This document shows, piece after piece, positions 1-6,775 of a stretch of DNA of 10,928 bases. Source of the stretch: Spirogloea muscicola (Eukaryota; Streptophyta; Zygnematophyceae; Spirogloeales; Spirogloeaceae); NCBI GenBank assembly GCA_009602725.1, contig WELB01000024.1, forward strand, positions 1,034,238-1,045,165, read 5' to 3'. The notes under the pieces are model-generated. The model was not told where the DNA came from. It saw only the letters and a program-made list of their open reading frames with translations, and did no database searches. Numbering within the stretch: the stretch's first letter is position 1; each line of letters opens with the position of its first letter. A program made the position numbers and the translations under genes.

Positions 1-31
1 CTCTGGCCAGGGGACCCACTTCCAGGAGCCC

Positions 32-70
32 AGCATCTCTGATCTGCGGCTGCTTAGCAGGGGTTACTGA
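32..70 (+). pseudogene. Terminal tail of the retroelement protein (copy 1), cut by the window edge
   Basis: Reads SISDLRLLSRGY-stop. The frame continues upstream to position 2 without a stop, so more of the protein may lie outside the window. The hairpin unit at 134-194 follows in the same orientation. Confidence 0.55.
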
Positions 71-133
71 GTGTCTCGTAGCAGCTTTGTTTCTGTTACT
101 TAGCGCTTCCCCTGGCCCCCTTCTCGTACTCTG

Positions 134-194
134 TTCATTCTTTTTCGGGCTGGTTGTTCCAGCCCCTATTCTCAATGGGCGAGCACTTTCTTCT
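134..194 (+). repeat. Hairpin unit, plus orientation, 61 bp identical to the unit at 4017-4077
   Basis: Contains GGGCTGG-TTGTT-CCAGCCC (147-165), a 7-bp stem with a 5-base loop. All 61 bases match the reverse complement of 4017-4077. It lies 64 bp after the stop of the protein tail at 32-70. Confidence 0.85.
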
Positions 195-419
195 AATGGA
201 CGGAAGCTCGCGGCCCGCCTGTCACCGTCGTTGAGGGCCCTCGCAGGCCCACCGGACGATGCGATTCCTCCACCTACCTACCCCCGGCCCTGGCCCCGGC
301 CCCGGGCGCCCACACGCGAAGGGGCTGGGCTTGTCGGGGGCTTACGCTCAGATCGCCAACCCTGAATGGAAGGTACGCTCCTCCAAGAAGGGAAGGAAGA
401 TCATTTCCAATTTAAGGCA

Positions 420-600
420 ATGGCTGTGGAGAGGCTTGCCCAAGCAAGTGAGCCCAGAGGAATGTGCAAGAAAGTGCCAAAGGGCGCAAGGGCTGTGAAC
501 AGCCAGCCCGAAGTGTACAAAAATAGAAGGGCTCGCACATAGAGAGAAGTGGCACTCCCAATGGGGGCAAGGGCTGCTGCGGTTCGGAGGGGCCTACAAG
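420..600 (-). repeat. Degenerate hairpin units, minus orientation
   Basis: GGCTG-TGAA-CAGCC at 491-504, preceded by a gggcgcaa flank, is a recognisable unit. Weaker relatives lie around 420-450 and 545-600 (gggcaagggctg). Part of a run of minus-oriented units that continues to 809. Confidence 0.5.
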
Positions 601-627
601 CGTGTAGCAGCTACAGAGGAACTCGCT

Positions 628-809
628 CATAGAGGATAGAAGAGAGGAAAGGGGCTGGGAAAAGAAAATGAATGAAAAAAGTACGAGAAAGGTCTGGAGG
701 AGAAGAGCTCGACAATAGAGAAGAGGGGCTGGCAAAGCCAACCCAAAAAGAATGGACAATGTCCAAAGCCAAAGAAAAAGTGCCGGAAAAGGACTACACT
801 ACAAAGCAC
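628..809 (-). repeat. Two tandem hairpin units, minus orientation, downstream of protein copy 2
   Basis: The first unit (628-706) matches 1376-1454 closely. The second (715-809) matches 1574-1669 closely and contains GGCTGGCAAAGCCAACC plus a second small palindrome, TGGACAATGTCCA. Read on the minus strand, they follow the stop codon at 842-844, so they occupy the element's 3' untranslated position. Confidence 0.75.
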
Positions 810-841
810 GAGACGGTGCGGAGGGAGATGCAGATGGATGC

Positions 842-1000
842 TCAGTATCCACGTATGAGCAACAGCAGATCAGAGTAACTCAAAGCAGGAAAAGCGGCAC
901 TCTGTCGAGAAGCAGCAGTCATCGCACGGCCACCGCGCGTGTGGATCGCATGAGCCAAAGAGCGCTGCAGCGAGACCGCCAGCCTCATCCGAAAGACCTG
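842..1000 (-). pseudogene. C-terminal fragment of the retroelement protein (copy 2)
   Basis: On the minus strand this reads FRMRLAVSLQRSLAHAI and, after a variable linker, SYSDLLLLIRGY-stop, with TGA at 842-844. Both blocks match fragments at 3556-3717 and 7371-7526 at the protein level. It is truncated at its 5' side, where the plus-strand copy (1064-1102) begins. Hairpin units in the same orientation follow its stop codon (809 down to 628). Confidence 0.6.
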
Positions 1001-1063
1001 CGAGAGGGAGCCGGCAGCATTAAAACCTGGCGAGCCCTGCCGCCGCTTGATGGCCTCCCGGCT

Positions 1064-1102
1064 AGCTACTCGGATCTGCATCTCCTGTCTAGAGGTTACT
1101 GA
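1064..1102 (+). pseudogene. Terminal tail of the retroelement protein (copy 3)
   Basis: Reads SYSDLHLLSRGY-stop. It is followed about 60 bp later by a hairpin unit in the same orientation (1157-1214), the same order as at 32-194. It lies head-to-head with the minus-strand copy ending near 1000, leaving about 60 bp between them. Confidence 0.55.
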
Positions 1103-1156
1103 GCGTTCCCTGGCTGATGTCTTAGTCCTAGTCGTTCGCACTCAAGCTCCCTCAGA

Positions 1157-1214
1157 CCTTGTCCATTCTTTTGGGCTGGCTTTTCCCAGCCACCAGTCAA
1201 TCTGGCCGCGCTTT
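1157..1214 (+). repeat. Hairpin unit, plus orientation; left arm of an inverted repeat
   Basis: Contains GGCTGG-CTTTTC-CCAGCC (1174-1191), then ACCAGTCAATCTGG, a tail variant shared only with the inverted copy at 1474-1531. Pairing constant: 1161 with 1527 and 1191 with 1497. Confidence 0.7.
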
Positions 1215-1376
1215 CTCTCCCGGCCAAGCCGCTGGAGGAGATCCAGCCACTGCCGAAGGCCCCGTGTACGTCAATGGCTAGTGCCGCAAAGGCATCGCCT
1301 GGAGGGTGGTCAGAGTACTTGCGCTCTTTACTCCGAGCCGCCAAAGCGACCGCATGCCCGACGAGCGTCGCCGCGC
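1215..1376 (-). pseudogene. Internal nuclease-like fragment of the retroelement protein
   Basis: On the minus strand this reads VGHAVALAARSKERKYSDH followed by PPGDAFAALAIDVHGAFGSG. It aligns with IGYAVKVAEQKKLHWYKDH and PAGDTFYPLAMDMHGCYGG at about 7150-7260. It is broken off on one side by an oppositely oriented hairpin unit (1157-1214) and on the other by the duplicated unit starting at 1376, so it was shuffled by later insertion or rearrangement. Confidence 0.55.
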
Positions 1377-1457
1377 ATAGAGGATAGAAGAGAGGAAAGG
1401 GGCTGGGAAAAGAAAACGAATGAACAAAGTACGAGAAAGGTCTGGAGGAGAAGAGCT
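1376..1457 (-). repeat. Hairpin unit, minus orientation, direct duplicate of 628-709
   Basis: Starts with catagaggatagaagagagg and ends with gtctggaggagaagagct, as at 628-709 (offset 748). Left and right flanks differ between the two copies, so the repeated block has sharp edges. Confidence 0.7.
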
Positions 1458-1473
1458 TGCCTATAGAGGGGGA

Positions 1474-1560
1474 AAAGCGCAGCCAGATTGACTGGTGGCT
1501 GGGAAAGCCAACCCAAAAAGAGTGGACAATGTCCAAAGCCAAAGAAAGAAGTGCCAAAAA
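1474..1560 (-). repeat. Hairpin unit, minus orientation; right arm of an inverted repeat
   Basis: Contains GGCTGGGAAAGCCAACCC and TGGACAATGTCCA. Positions 1474-1531 are the inverted partner of 1157-1214, with a few mismatches and one- or two-base gaps. Confidence 0.7.
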
Positions 1561-1573
1561 GAAGACCTCGCCG

Positions 1574-1669
1574 ATAGAGAAGAGGGGCTGGCAAAGCCAG
1601 CCCAAAAAGAATGGCCAATGTCCAAAGCTAAAGAAAGAAGTGCCGGAAAAGGACTACACTACAAAACAC
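1574..1669 (-). repeat. Hairpin unit, minus orientation, with perfect 8-bp stem
   Basis: GGGCTGGC-AAA-GCCAGCCC at 1585-1603 is a perfect 8-bp stem with a 3-base loop, the best hairpin in the family. It is flanked by atagagaaga on one side and aaaaagaatgg plus a diverged TGGCCAATGTCCA on the other. Matches 715-809 with one indel. Confidence 0.8.
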
Positions 1670-2284
1670 TGCACTAGACGATGCAGAGGAAAGCTCAGTA
1701 CCACCGAAAGGCACAAAAAGCATTACACTACTCTAATATGACTCCTGCGCTCATACACACAATCAAGCAAATACCACAAGGGATGGTCAGATTTATTGAA
1801 CTGGCCTTTCACAGCCCACGCCCGTTTTCGGATGAGCGTAGTTTCTTAACAGCCCTCAACCCTTGTATTCATCTAGCAAGTCTCCATCTGGGCTGGCTTA
1901 CTCTTTTCTATGGGCGAGCTCCTCCCCCGCTTACTACAGCCATGTGGCCTGGCTGCGTCATGCCATGGTGTGTTGATGACACATACAATGTCAGTAGGGC
2001 AGGATTGCAGGCGATTGAGCGACGATCGAAACAACCCACGGAGCGACTTTTTCAGGATCTGTGTGGCACGCAGAGCACAGCTAACCAAGTGCGAAAGCAA
2101 AGTAGCGGGGAATTTAATTTAGAGAAGTAGCTTGTAGTAAAGGTGAACGAGCTTTCATCAGATTTTGCAAAGTGTTAGTTCGAGCAAATACGATTCTGCC
2201 TGCCAAAAGGGGCCAGCTGCCTGTACCGGTCAATATAGACCTGCCGGATTATGGTCTCACGACTTTCCGACTCCATTGGACCGT
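1670..2284. other. Spacer with degraded plus-oriented hairpin units
   Basis: No gene is recognisable. Degenerate hairpin units occur near 1797-1832 (actggcctttcacagccc) and 1886-1932 (gggctggctt...gggcgagctcc). The open frames present have no coherent protein signal on either strand. Confidence 0.4.
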
Positions 2285-2840
2285 GTCCACCACTTTGTAG
2301 ACTGGCTTTTCCCAGCAATTCCCCCATTTGAAGAGGCCCTTTCTAGTATTGGAAGAGCTGCTTCTCTTTCATGTGCTCATTCAGATACTAGAGTCCCCTT
2401 CATTTTGTTTTTACTTTTCTTATCTTAGTCCTTGTTGATTTTCTCTACATATTATATTGCACACAGAGTACTGGCTTGCTCCCTTTCAAAGTAATGCGGA
2501 CACCGCATCTTCTCTTCTGGCGCCCGGTCTACCTGGTATCCGCGCCAATGCCTTCTGGTTGAGGCGGGCAATGCCCACTTGACGCCTGCTGGTGCAGCGG
2601 CCGCAACTGCGGCACTGGTTAGTCTAGGTTGGATATGTGAGAAAACATCGACTGGGCCAACTGGACTGTTCGGTCTGGCCTTCTCGCTCCTGGAAGCTTG
2701 ATCACTGTTGAAGAAACACATCTATTAGGTGAGCCGTATGTAAACGCCACTATATATACTCTCCTGCATTTCCAGGCACTTTTTGCAGGCATACCGCGCT
2801 CTGGTTGCTGCTTCTGGATATTGCTGTGGCGACCATTATT
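2285..2840. other. Spacer with one degenerate hairpin unit
   Basis: A degenerate unit lies at 2290-2365 (gactggcttttcccagcaa, then ttggaagagctgcttc). From 2366 to 2840 I see no motif, repeat or gene. Confidence 0.4.
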
Positions 2841-2848
2841 AAGTTGCA

Positions 2849-2881
2849 AGCTACTCTGACTTGCGGCTGCTGACTAGGAAC
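2849..2881 (+). pseudogene. Degenerate terminal tail of the retroelement protein (copy 4)
   Basis: Reads SYSDLRLLTRN and then loses the expected G-Y-stop. The frame upstream contains stops. Plus-oriented hairpin units follow between 2960 and 3250, so the tail-then-hairpin order is kept. Confidence 0.45.
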
Positions 2882-2906
2882 ATGGAGGACACACTTGTCG
2901 TGGCCA

Positions 2907-2953
2907 CTTGTGTGTGGTGTGTGGTCTGTGTGGTCTAGCTGTGTGGTCTAGCC
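2907..2953 (+). repeat. Short GT-rich tandem repeat
   Basis: TGTGTGGTCTAGC occurs twice head-to-tail (2927-2939 and 2940-2952) after several shorter tgtgtggt units. A small local slippage repeat. Confidence 0.6.
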
Positions 2954-2959
2954 TTTCCA

Positions 2960-3250
2960 GCGATTTCGGAGCATGTCCCCTTCATTCGGGCTGGCCTTTC
3001 ACAGCATTCGCCCCCTAATGACATAATAAGAACTCCTGGAGGCCATCACCTCCACTTGGAGAACTTCCCTCTTTGGGCTGCGGCCTTTCCTAGCCATCCC
3101 ATTTCGGGAAGAGCTTGCTATTAGCTACCATATGTGGGCTGGCTTTGCACAGCCCCCGCCAAGTTTGGAAGAGCTTCTCCTTGGACCTTGGCCCTTTGTC
3201 CATCTCTCTGGGCTAGCTTTTTCACAGCCCTCGCCCCTTTTGAGAGAGCC
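2960..3250 (+). repeat. Array of four degenerate hairpin units, plus orientation
   Basis: Units begin near 2980 (cgggctggcctttcacagca), 3072 (tgggctgcggcctttcctagcc), 3133 (tgggctggctttgcacagccc) and 3206 (ctgggctagctttttcacagccc). Each is followed by a cgcccc or ccatccc stretch and then, in most, a gaagagctt-like string. Spacing is about 60-90 bp. They lie downstream of protein tail copy 4. Confidence 0.65.
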
Positions 3251-3555
3251 ACTTTCTTTATTTGGCGGGCGTGAGAGGTAACTCTTCCAGTACGTGGCGA
3301 TGGCGCGGGAGGCTGAGCAGTGTGCGCCTGCCGACCTAAAAATCGAGAGAACGTGCCATGTCATGAGAAGAAAAGACGCTGAAAGGGAGCCAAAGCAAGC
3401 CAGTACACAGTTTGGAGGAAGAACAATGAACATTTCAAGCAGCGCGGAGGTAACAAGAAGAAGAAAGCGCGCGGTGCGCATGAAATTGAAAGAGAGGCCA
3501 ATTCAAGCCTTACAAAGGTCCTGATAATGGGGAAATGAGCTGGCTAAGGGTGGCA

Positions 3556-3717
3556 CTAATATTCTCGAGTGAGCACATACGGATCTGACAAGCTAAGCTG
3601 AGGCGCTAGACCACTTCCACGGAAGCCATTAGCCTGGCCTCGTGCACGCCCAGCACGCTGGTGTATCGCGAGTGCCTGGGAGCGTTGCAGACTCAATGAC
3701 AGCCGCATTCTAAAGCA
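3556..3717 (-). pseudogene. C-terminal fragment of the retroelement protein (copy 5)
   Basis: On the minus strand this reads FRMRLSLSLQRSQALAI, then a linker, then LSDPYVLTREY-stop (TAG at 3556-3558). The first block matches 842-1000 (minus) and 7371-7421 (plus). Unlike the other copies, no clear hairpin unit in the same orientation follows its stop. Confidence 0.5.
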
Positions 3718-4016
3718 GGCAATGATGGCTTGCGAGATGCTAGAATGCCCTAAGCTACCCACTTGACAACGAAAAAGCTATAAAAGCTAAACACAACGAG
3801 AGACCACCTCCTCGGCATTGGTGGGCCACGTCGCCGCGGGGCTCGCTGTGGCGTGCGCCGCAAGACCACATGAAGTAGTGGGGGATTTTCCGGCTTCTTC
3901 GGACGTTGTCCTAGTTCTGACGGCTGGCCTCTCCGAAGCCCCATTCAGGAGCGCTCAGTTTCACAATCGTCGGCCTCTAGTAGGACAACCTCTCTTGACG
4001 AAGGGCGCGAGTATGA
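3718..4016. other. Spacer with a weak hairpin unit
   Basis: A weak plus-oriented unit lies at 3920-3958 (acggctggcctctccgaagcccc, then gagcgctcag). Otherwise no gene is recognised; open frames on both strands show no known motif. Confidence 0.35.
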
Positions 4017-4190
4017 AGAAGAAAGTGCTCGCCCATTGAGAATAGGGGCTGGAACAACCAGCCCGAAAAAGAATGAAGAAAGACTACCGGTGGAGGGCGA
4101 TGGGGGTGATTGGTCAGTCCAGACAAAGAAATGAGCTGCAGCGCTTCCTGGGGGCGAGTGCTGTGGAAAGCCAGCCCACAAAAGTGGAAA
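4017..4190 (-). repeat. Hairpin units, minus orientation, closest to the heat shock gene
   Basis: 4017-4077 is the exact reverse complement of 134-194. A second, weaker unit lies at 4145-4190 (gggggcgagtgctgtggaaagccagccc). This is the last clear mobile-element DNA before the heat shock promoter, about 400 bp upstream of its start codon. Confidence 0.75.
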
Positions 4191-4448
4191 CAAGGTCGGA
4201 GAATCGGGAAGGCTTATCCTCAAGGGGCAGACGCAGAAATACGAGAGGCTTCCAGCGTCGGCAAGGGACAGTGGGTGCTCGCCGCCGCAAATCCGGCCAC
4301 GCGCCACATTCGCCTGGAACCTATCGACGCGCGTGGGCCCAAACAATCTGCAGCCCGCCCGGAGGCCTGCTCCTCTCATCTTCCTCCTTCTTGGCTTCTC
4401 TCCGGTGCAGTCGCGCCCCTCTCCACGGCACCCCAAGCGACAGGCTGG

Positions 4449-4456
4449 TTCTGGAA
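4449..4456 (+). promoter_or_regulatory. Minimal heat shock element (TTCTGGAA)
   Basis: TTC-nn-GAA forms two correctly spaced inverted heat-shock-factor half-sites about 130 bp upstream of the heat shock protein start codon. The flanking 5-bp units (ggctg and gcgcc) do not extend it, so it would be a weak site alone. It is assigned because of the gene it precedes. Confidence 0.45.
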
Positions 4457-4478
4457 AGCGCCGCCTGTCCCCGCCGCT

Positions 4479-4485
4479 ACGTCAC
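4479..4485 (+). promoter_or_regulatory. ACGT-core bZIP-type motif (TACGTCA)
   Basis: TACGTCA has the ACGT core bound by plant bZIP factors and lies about 105 bp upstream of the heat shock protein start codon, between the heat shock element and the TATA-like box. A heptamer can occur by chance. Confidence 0.25.
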
Positions 4486-4527
4486 CTAATCCGCCACCCT
4501 CAATCCCGTCCCCGCCCCCACCCCCCC

Positions 4528-4536
4528 TACATAAGC
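4528..4536 (+). promoter_or_regulatory. TATA-like box (CTACATAAG) and C-rich leader of the heat shock gene
   Basis: CTACATAAG is the only TATA-like string in this very C-rich stretch and sits about 55 bp before the start codon. This predicts a transcript start near 4558-4565 and a short leader made almost entirely of C, G and T, as is common for plant nuclear genes. Confidence 0.4.
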
Positions 4537-4587
4537 AGCCCCCTACTCCGCCCCCACCCCGCCGCCGTCGCCCTCGCCGCCTCCGCC

Positions 4588-6047
4588 ATGGCTGCCGCCA
4601 CCGCCCTCATGTCCGCCTCCAGCGCCCTCGCTTCAGCACCGCTGCTGCGGCAAAGCCCTGCTGCCGGCTCGCCTGCCCCTCAGCACGCATCCTCGCTGAG
4701 CCCTGCACTTCAGCCCAGGAAGTCTGGGTTCCTGGGCGCGCGGCTCGATGGGCACGCAGCGCCTGTTGCCACCAGCAAGGAGTGCATGCTGGTAAGCTTA
4801 CGGTAACCCTCACCTTGCTGTTGCATGCCTCTTGTCAATGCTTGGCATGCTTCCTCTGCACTAGTGCATGATGCTACATATAGTATTCGGTCACATGTAC
4901 GAGCTCATATACCTGAAGCCTATGGTAAATTGAAGGGGTTGCATGACTTGACTTGTGCTGCAGGTCGCCAGGGCTGGCTGCGGCGAATCTGATTCTCGTG
5001 GAGGTCGCTCAACAGGCGGTGCCCGGTGGCAGCGCAGGCAAGATGGTGGTCCTACCGATGCAGCTGGCCAGCCTCAGAGCGCGCGAAGGGAAATGCCCTC
5101 GAGAGCCACATTCATGACCCCTTTTGGCCCGCTCAGTAAGTGCTTACTCTCACAATTATGGCACATGCCTAGGTACCTGGGTGCTATCAGGGGTGTTCAC
5201 AAAAACGTTCTGAGACAAAGGCAGAAGATGGCCTGCTTCATAAGACCTTGACGGACTTATGCTTGTATGCGGAAATGCTGCTTCCTGCAGATGTGATGGC
5301 GAGTACTTGCAATAAGCCCGTGGGCTTTCGTGGATGGGGCATGCAACCACTTGGCCTGAATCAGCTCTTCAACGAGCTTTTTAACGACTTCTCTACGATT
5401 GCGCCTCTTCGGCGGCCAGTCTGGAACGTTCAAGAGACCAGCAATGCTTACCAAGTGCGCATGGAGCTGCCTGGCTTCTCCAAGGAGGAGGTGAAGGTCC
5501 AGCTTGAGGAAGGCAACATCCTTGTCATCCGAGCCCAGCATCTTGAGGGAGACAAGGATCCGACGGGAGAACCTCAGGGCACGCGTCGAAGGGAAGGCTT
5601 ACAGGTTTGTACCGTCGGCCTGAGATCAGCAAGTCTAGGGCAAGCAAGATAATTTAGCAGAAAGTTTCTCCTCTATATGCTCATTGAAATTTATGCAATG
5701 CCATAGTCATTATGACCCGCTTGACCGAAGGAGCACACGGCTTGTAGATAAACTCATCATTTGCTATTCTATTTTGTCCCGCCTATCGACAGGCTCGCTT
5801 CCGTCTTGCGGACAATGTCACTGCTGAGAAGATTGGAGCAGAGATGAAGAACGGCGTACTGAACTTGACATTCCCCAAGGTTGTGCAAGAGAAGGCATCA
5901 GCGGTGGACATCCAGGTCACAGAGCCAGAGTCAGAGGCTCAAGCCATTGACCTCCCTTCAGAAAGGGTGGACGAGGCCAACCAGTTTGAGCAGAATAAGC
6001 CTGACCATGATAAGAGCCAAGACTCTGGCGAGGGTATCCCATTGTAG
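4588..6047 (+). CDS. Organelle-targeted (probably plastid) small heat shock protein, HSP20/alpha-crystallin family, four exons
   Basis: ATP-independent chaperone that holds unfolding proteins under heat or oxidative stress. Exons are 4588-4791, 4964-5135, 5291-5604 and 5793-6047, with GT-AG introns in phases 0, 1 and 0, giving 314 residues. The start has a good context (cgccATGG). Residues 1-55 are rich in Ala, Ser and Pro with almost no acid, as in a chloroplast transit peptide. Residues 108-125 (MPSRATFMTPFGPL) resemble the segment before the core in plant HSP21-type proteins. The alpha-crystallin domain runs from about 169 to 259, with ELPGFSKEEV at 184-193 and KNGVLNLTFPK at 249-259, the GVL...P signature. 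An I-x-V assembly motif (IQV) lies at 270-272. I see no methionine-rich helix of the kind known in HSP21; residues 148-160 (LNQLFNELFNDFS) form an amphipathic stretch instead. An acidic tail of 42 residues follows the motif, which is unusual. Family is very likely; plastid rather than mitochondrion is inferred from composition. Confidence 0.9.
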
Positions 6048-6775
6048 ATGAGTTTGATTTGATTTAATTTCATGTAGATTTGTTTTGACCTTAGGCAGTA
6101 TGACATATTATTATTTTTCTGGTCTATCACTCGATACCAACAACAGAGTTCTGCTTGTTGACAGACCCTCTGATATAGACCGTAACCTGGCTGTGTACTA
6201 ACTACCCTTTGACATAATACTAGCATTTTTACCAACCTGTCTGATGGCTGCCTTCGCAAAAGCAGCTGTCTTATAGCCATTGCCATGTGTCTGAAGTATG
6301 TTATTCATTTTTCTGCCAACTAATGCTTGCAGAAAAAGGTACATTAATTAGAAAGTGTTGAGAAGCGGATTTGCGTAGTTACGTAGCCCTTGGAATAGTG
6401 GCAAGGGACTCTTGTTTCTGAGAATATGCAAACAGGACGATACCTCCATGAGCACAATGTGTTGTGGTGCCTCACATTGATGAAGTGTGGTTCCGAAAAG
6501 TCTGCCTTTCCATGTGACTCTTCAAAGCTTGCCTACAGGACCTCTTTGCCTTTTCCCCGCCTCTGTTGGAATAGCCTGTTCGTGTTGCTGCCTGGGCTTA
6601 CGTTTCCGATTCAAACGCTGACTAGCGGTTTTCCCATGCTGCAGATGGGCAACCACTGGAGCATCTCCGGATTCTCCTTCAAGGGGATGCTCGAGGCCAG
6701 GGTCGTGCACCCATCAATTTCGTCACCGGCAGCGTCTGAGATGCTCCGCGCTTTGCATTTGTATGCGGGCTTGCA
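6048..6775 (+). other. 3' untranslated region and flank of the heat shock gene
   Basis: T-rich DNA follows the stop codon at 6045-6047 (gatttgatttaatttcatgtag), as expected for a plant 3' end. There is no AATAAA. From about 6430 a frame remains open, but I recognise nothing in it; it may be the upstream part of the retroelement remnant that becomes recognisable at 6776. Confidence 0.4.

Noticed and set aside
87-365. Plus-strand open frame of 92 codons with a hydrophobic start resembling a signal peptide
   Set aside because: The hydrophobic part (FFFGLVVPAPIL) is translated hairpin repeat; the same peptide appears by translating the inverted copy near 4077.
1096-1605. Minus-strand open frame of 169 codons
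   Set aside because: A mosaic of hairpin repeat DNA and a retroelement fragment that happens to stay open. Not a gene, although the DHPPGD fragment inside it is reported.
134-4190. Possible CRISPR-like array of hairpin repeats
   Set aside because: Units are in both orientations, irregularly spaced and diverged, in plant nuclear DNA, and associated with retroelement coding fragments.
4309-4319. Second heat shock element (TTC...GAA)
   Set aside because: The half-sites are 5 bases apart rather than the 2 required for adjacent units, so the spacing does not fit.
4110-4871. Open frame of 253 codons with proline-rich sequence overlapping the heat shock gene
   Set aside because: It runs through repeat DNA, the C-rich promoter and exon 1 in another frame and reads into intron 1. 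The proline runs come from C-rich leader DNA.
5605-5792. Possible missed mini-exon in intron 3 of the heat shock gene
   Set aside because: The exon 3 to exon 4 join keeps phase and gives a beta-strand region of normal length leading into ARFRLADN. The intron shows stops and no matching peptide.
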